NCBI GenBank assembly: GCA_947484535.1
Contig: CANKPO010000131.1
Location: forward strand, 1-5,157
Source: Caulobacteraceae bacterium
GTDB taxonomy: Bacteria; Pseudomonadota; Alphaproteobacteria; Caulobacterales; Caulobacteraceae
DNA: 5,157 nucleotides
Direction of reading: 5' to 3'
Shown here piece after piece: positions 5,145 to 5,157 of this stretch (position 1 is its first letter; the number at the start of each line of letters is the position of its first letter). A program made the position numbers and the translations under genes. Below the pieces are notes generated by a model. That model saw only the letters and a program-made list of their open reading frames with translations. It was not told where the DNA came from and ran no database searches.

Positions 5145-5157
5145 ATGGTCAAATCCA
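5145..5157 (+). CDS. ihfB: Probable start of integration host factor beta subunit (partial)
   Basis: Only ATG-GTC-AAA-TCC-A is visible, giving M-V-K-S. IHF-beta proteins begin M-I-K-S-E or M-V-K-S-E in many Proteobacteria, and ihfB directly follows rpsA in E. coli and in many alphaproteobacteria; the call rests on those two facts. If correct, the product pairs with IhfA to bend DNA at specific sites. No clear Shine-Dalgarno precedes the ATG, and an in-frame TTG lies at 5121. The strong terminator upstream means independent transcription. Four codons cannot prove identity. Confidence 0.55.

Noticed and set aside
5121..5149. TTGAAA at 5121-5126 as a -35 element for ihfB
   Set aside because: At 17 bases the -10 would fall on the ATG itself (CATGGT), with no match to consensus.
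1..5157. Mobile elements, CRISPR arrays, phage genes or a defence system
   Set aside because: No terminal repeats, spaced repeat arrays, transposase- or integrase-like motifs or compositional breaks are seen. The tRNA-Ala 3' end is not duplicated elsewhere in the window, so there is no sign of an integrated element.

Overview
This window looks like an ordinary housekeeping stretch of an alphaproteobacterial chromosome. The order zinc-ribbon/acidic-tail protein (TIGR02300 type), aroA, cmk, rpsA and then an apparent ihfB start, the class II-like EPSP synthase and the MAD...NPSRDDFAALL start of ribosomal protein S1 all fit Alphaproteobacteria. The S1 N-terminus and a TTGACGC -35 element suggest Caulobacterales (Caulobacter, Asticcacaulis, Brevundimonas or a relative). 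The order-level placement is an inference from memory, not a search. The DNA is GC-rich inside genes and more AT-rich in the spacers, with no sign of mobile DNA.

Left part (1-970, minus strand). Read leftwards, this holds the TIGR02300-type gene (970-506), its hairpin terminator (491-461), a stable-RNA-like promoter with an A/T-rich upstream element (430-382), a complete tRNA-Ala(GGC) with encoded CCA (324-249), its terminator (247-216), a good promoter (168-140) and the first 20 codons of an unidentified gene running off the left edge.

Right part (1115-5157, plus strand). aroA (shikimate pathway) and cmk (CMP kinase) are translationally coupled by an ATGA overlap. A spacer of about 200 bases with several dyad symmetries separates cmk from rpsA, which encodes a complete six-domain ribosomal protein S1. 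A textbook terminator follows rpsA. After an AT-rich spacer, the last 13 bases are the probable start of ihfB (M-V-K-S).

The genes serve core metabolism and translation: aromatic amino-acid precursors, pyrimidine nucleotides, mRNA binding by the 30S subunit, alanine decoding and probably nucleoid architecture. I see no undescribed multi-gene system. The items most worth a second look are the structured rpsA leader without a canonical ribosome binding site, a glycine in aroA where the glyphosate-tolerant class II reference has alanine, a start-codon correction for the TIGR02300-type gene, and a CtrA-like box ahead of ihfB.
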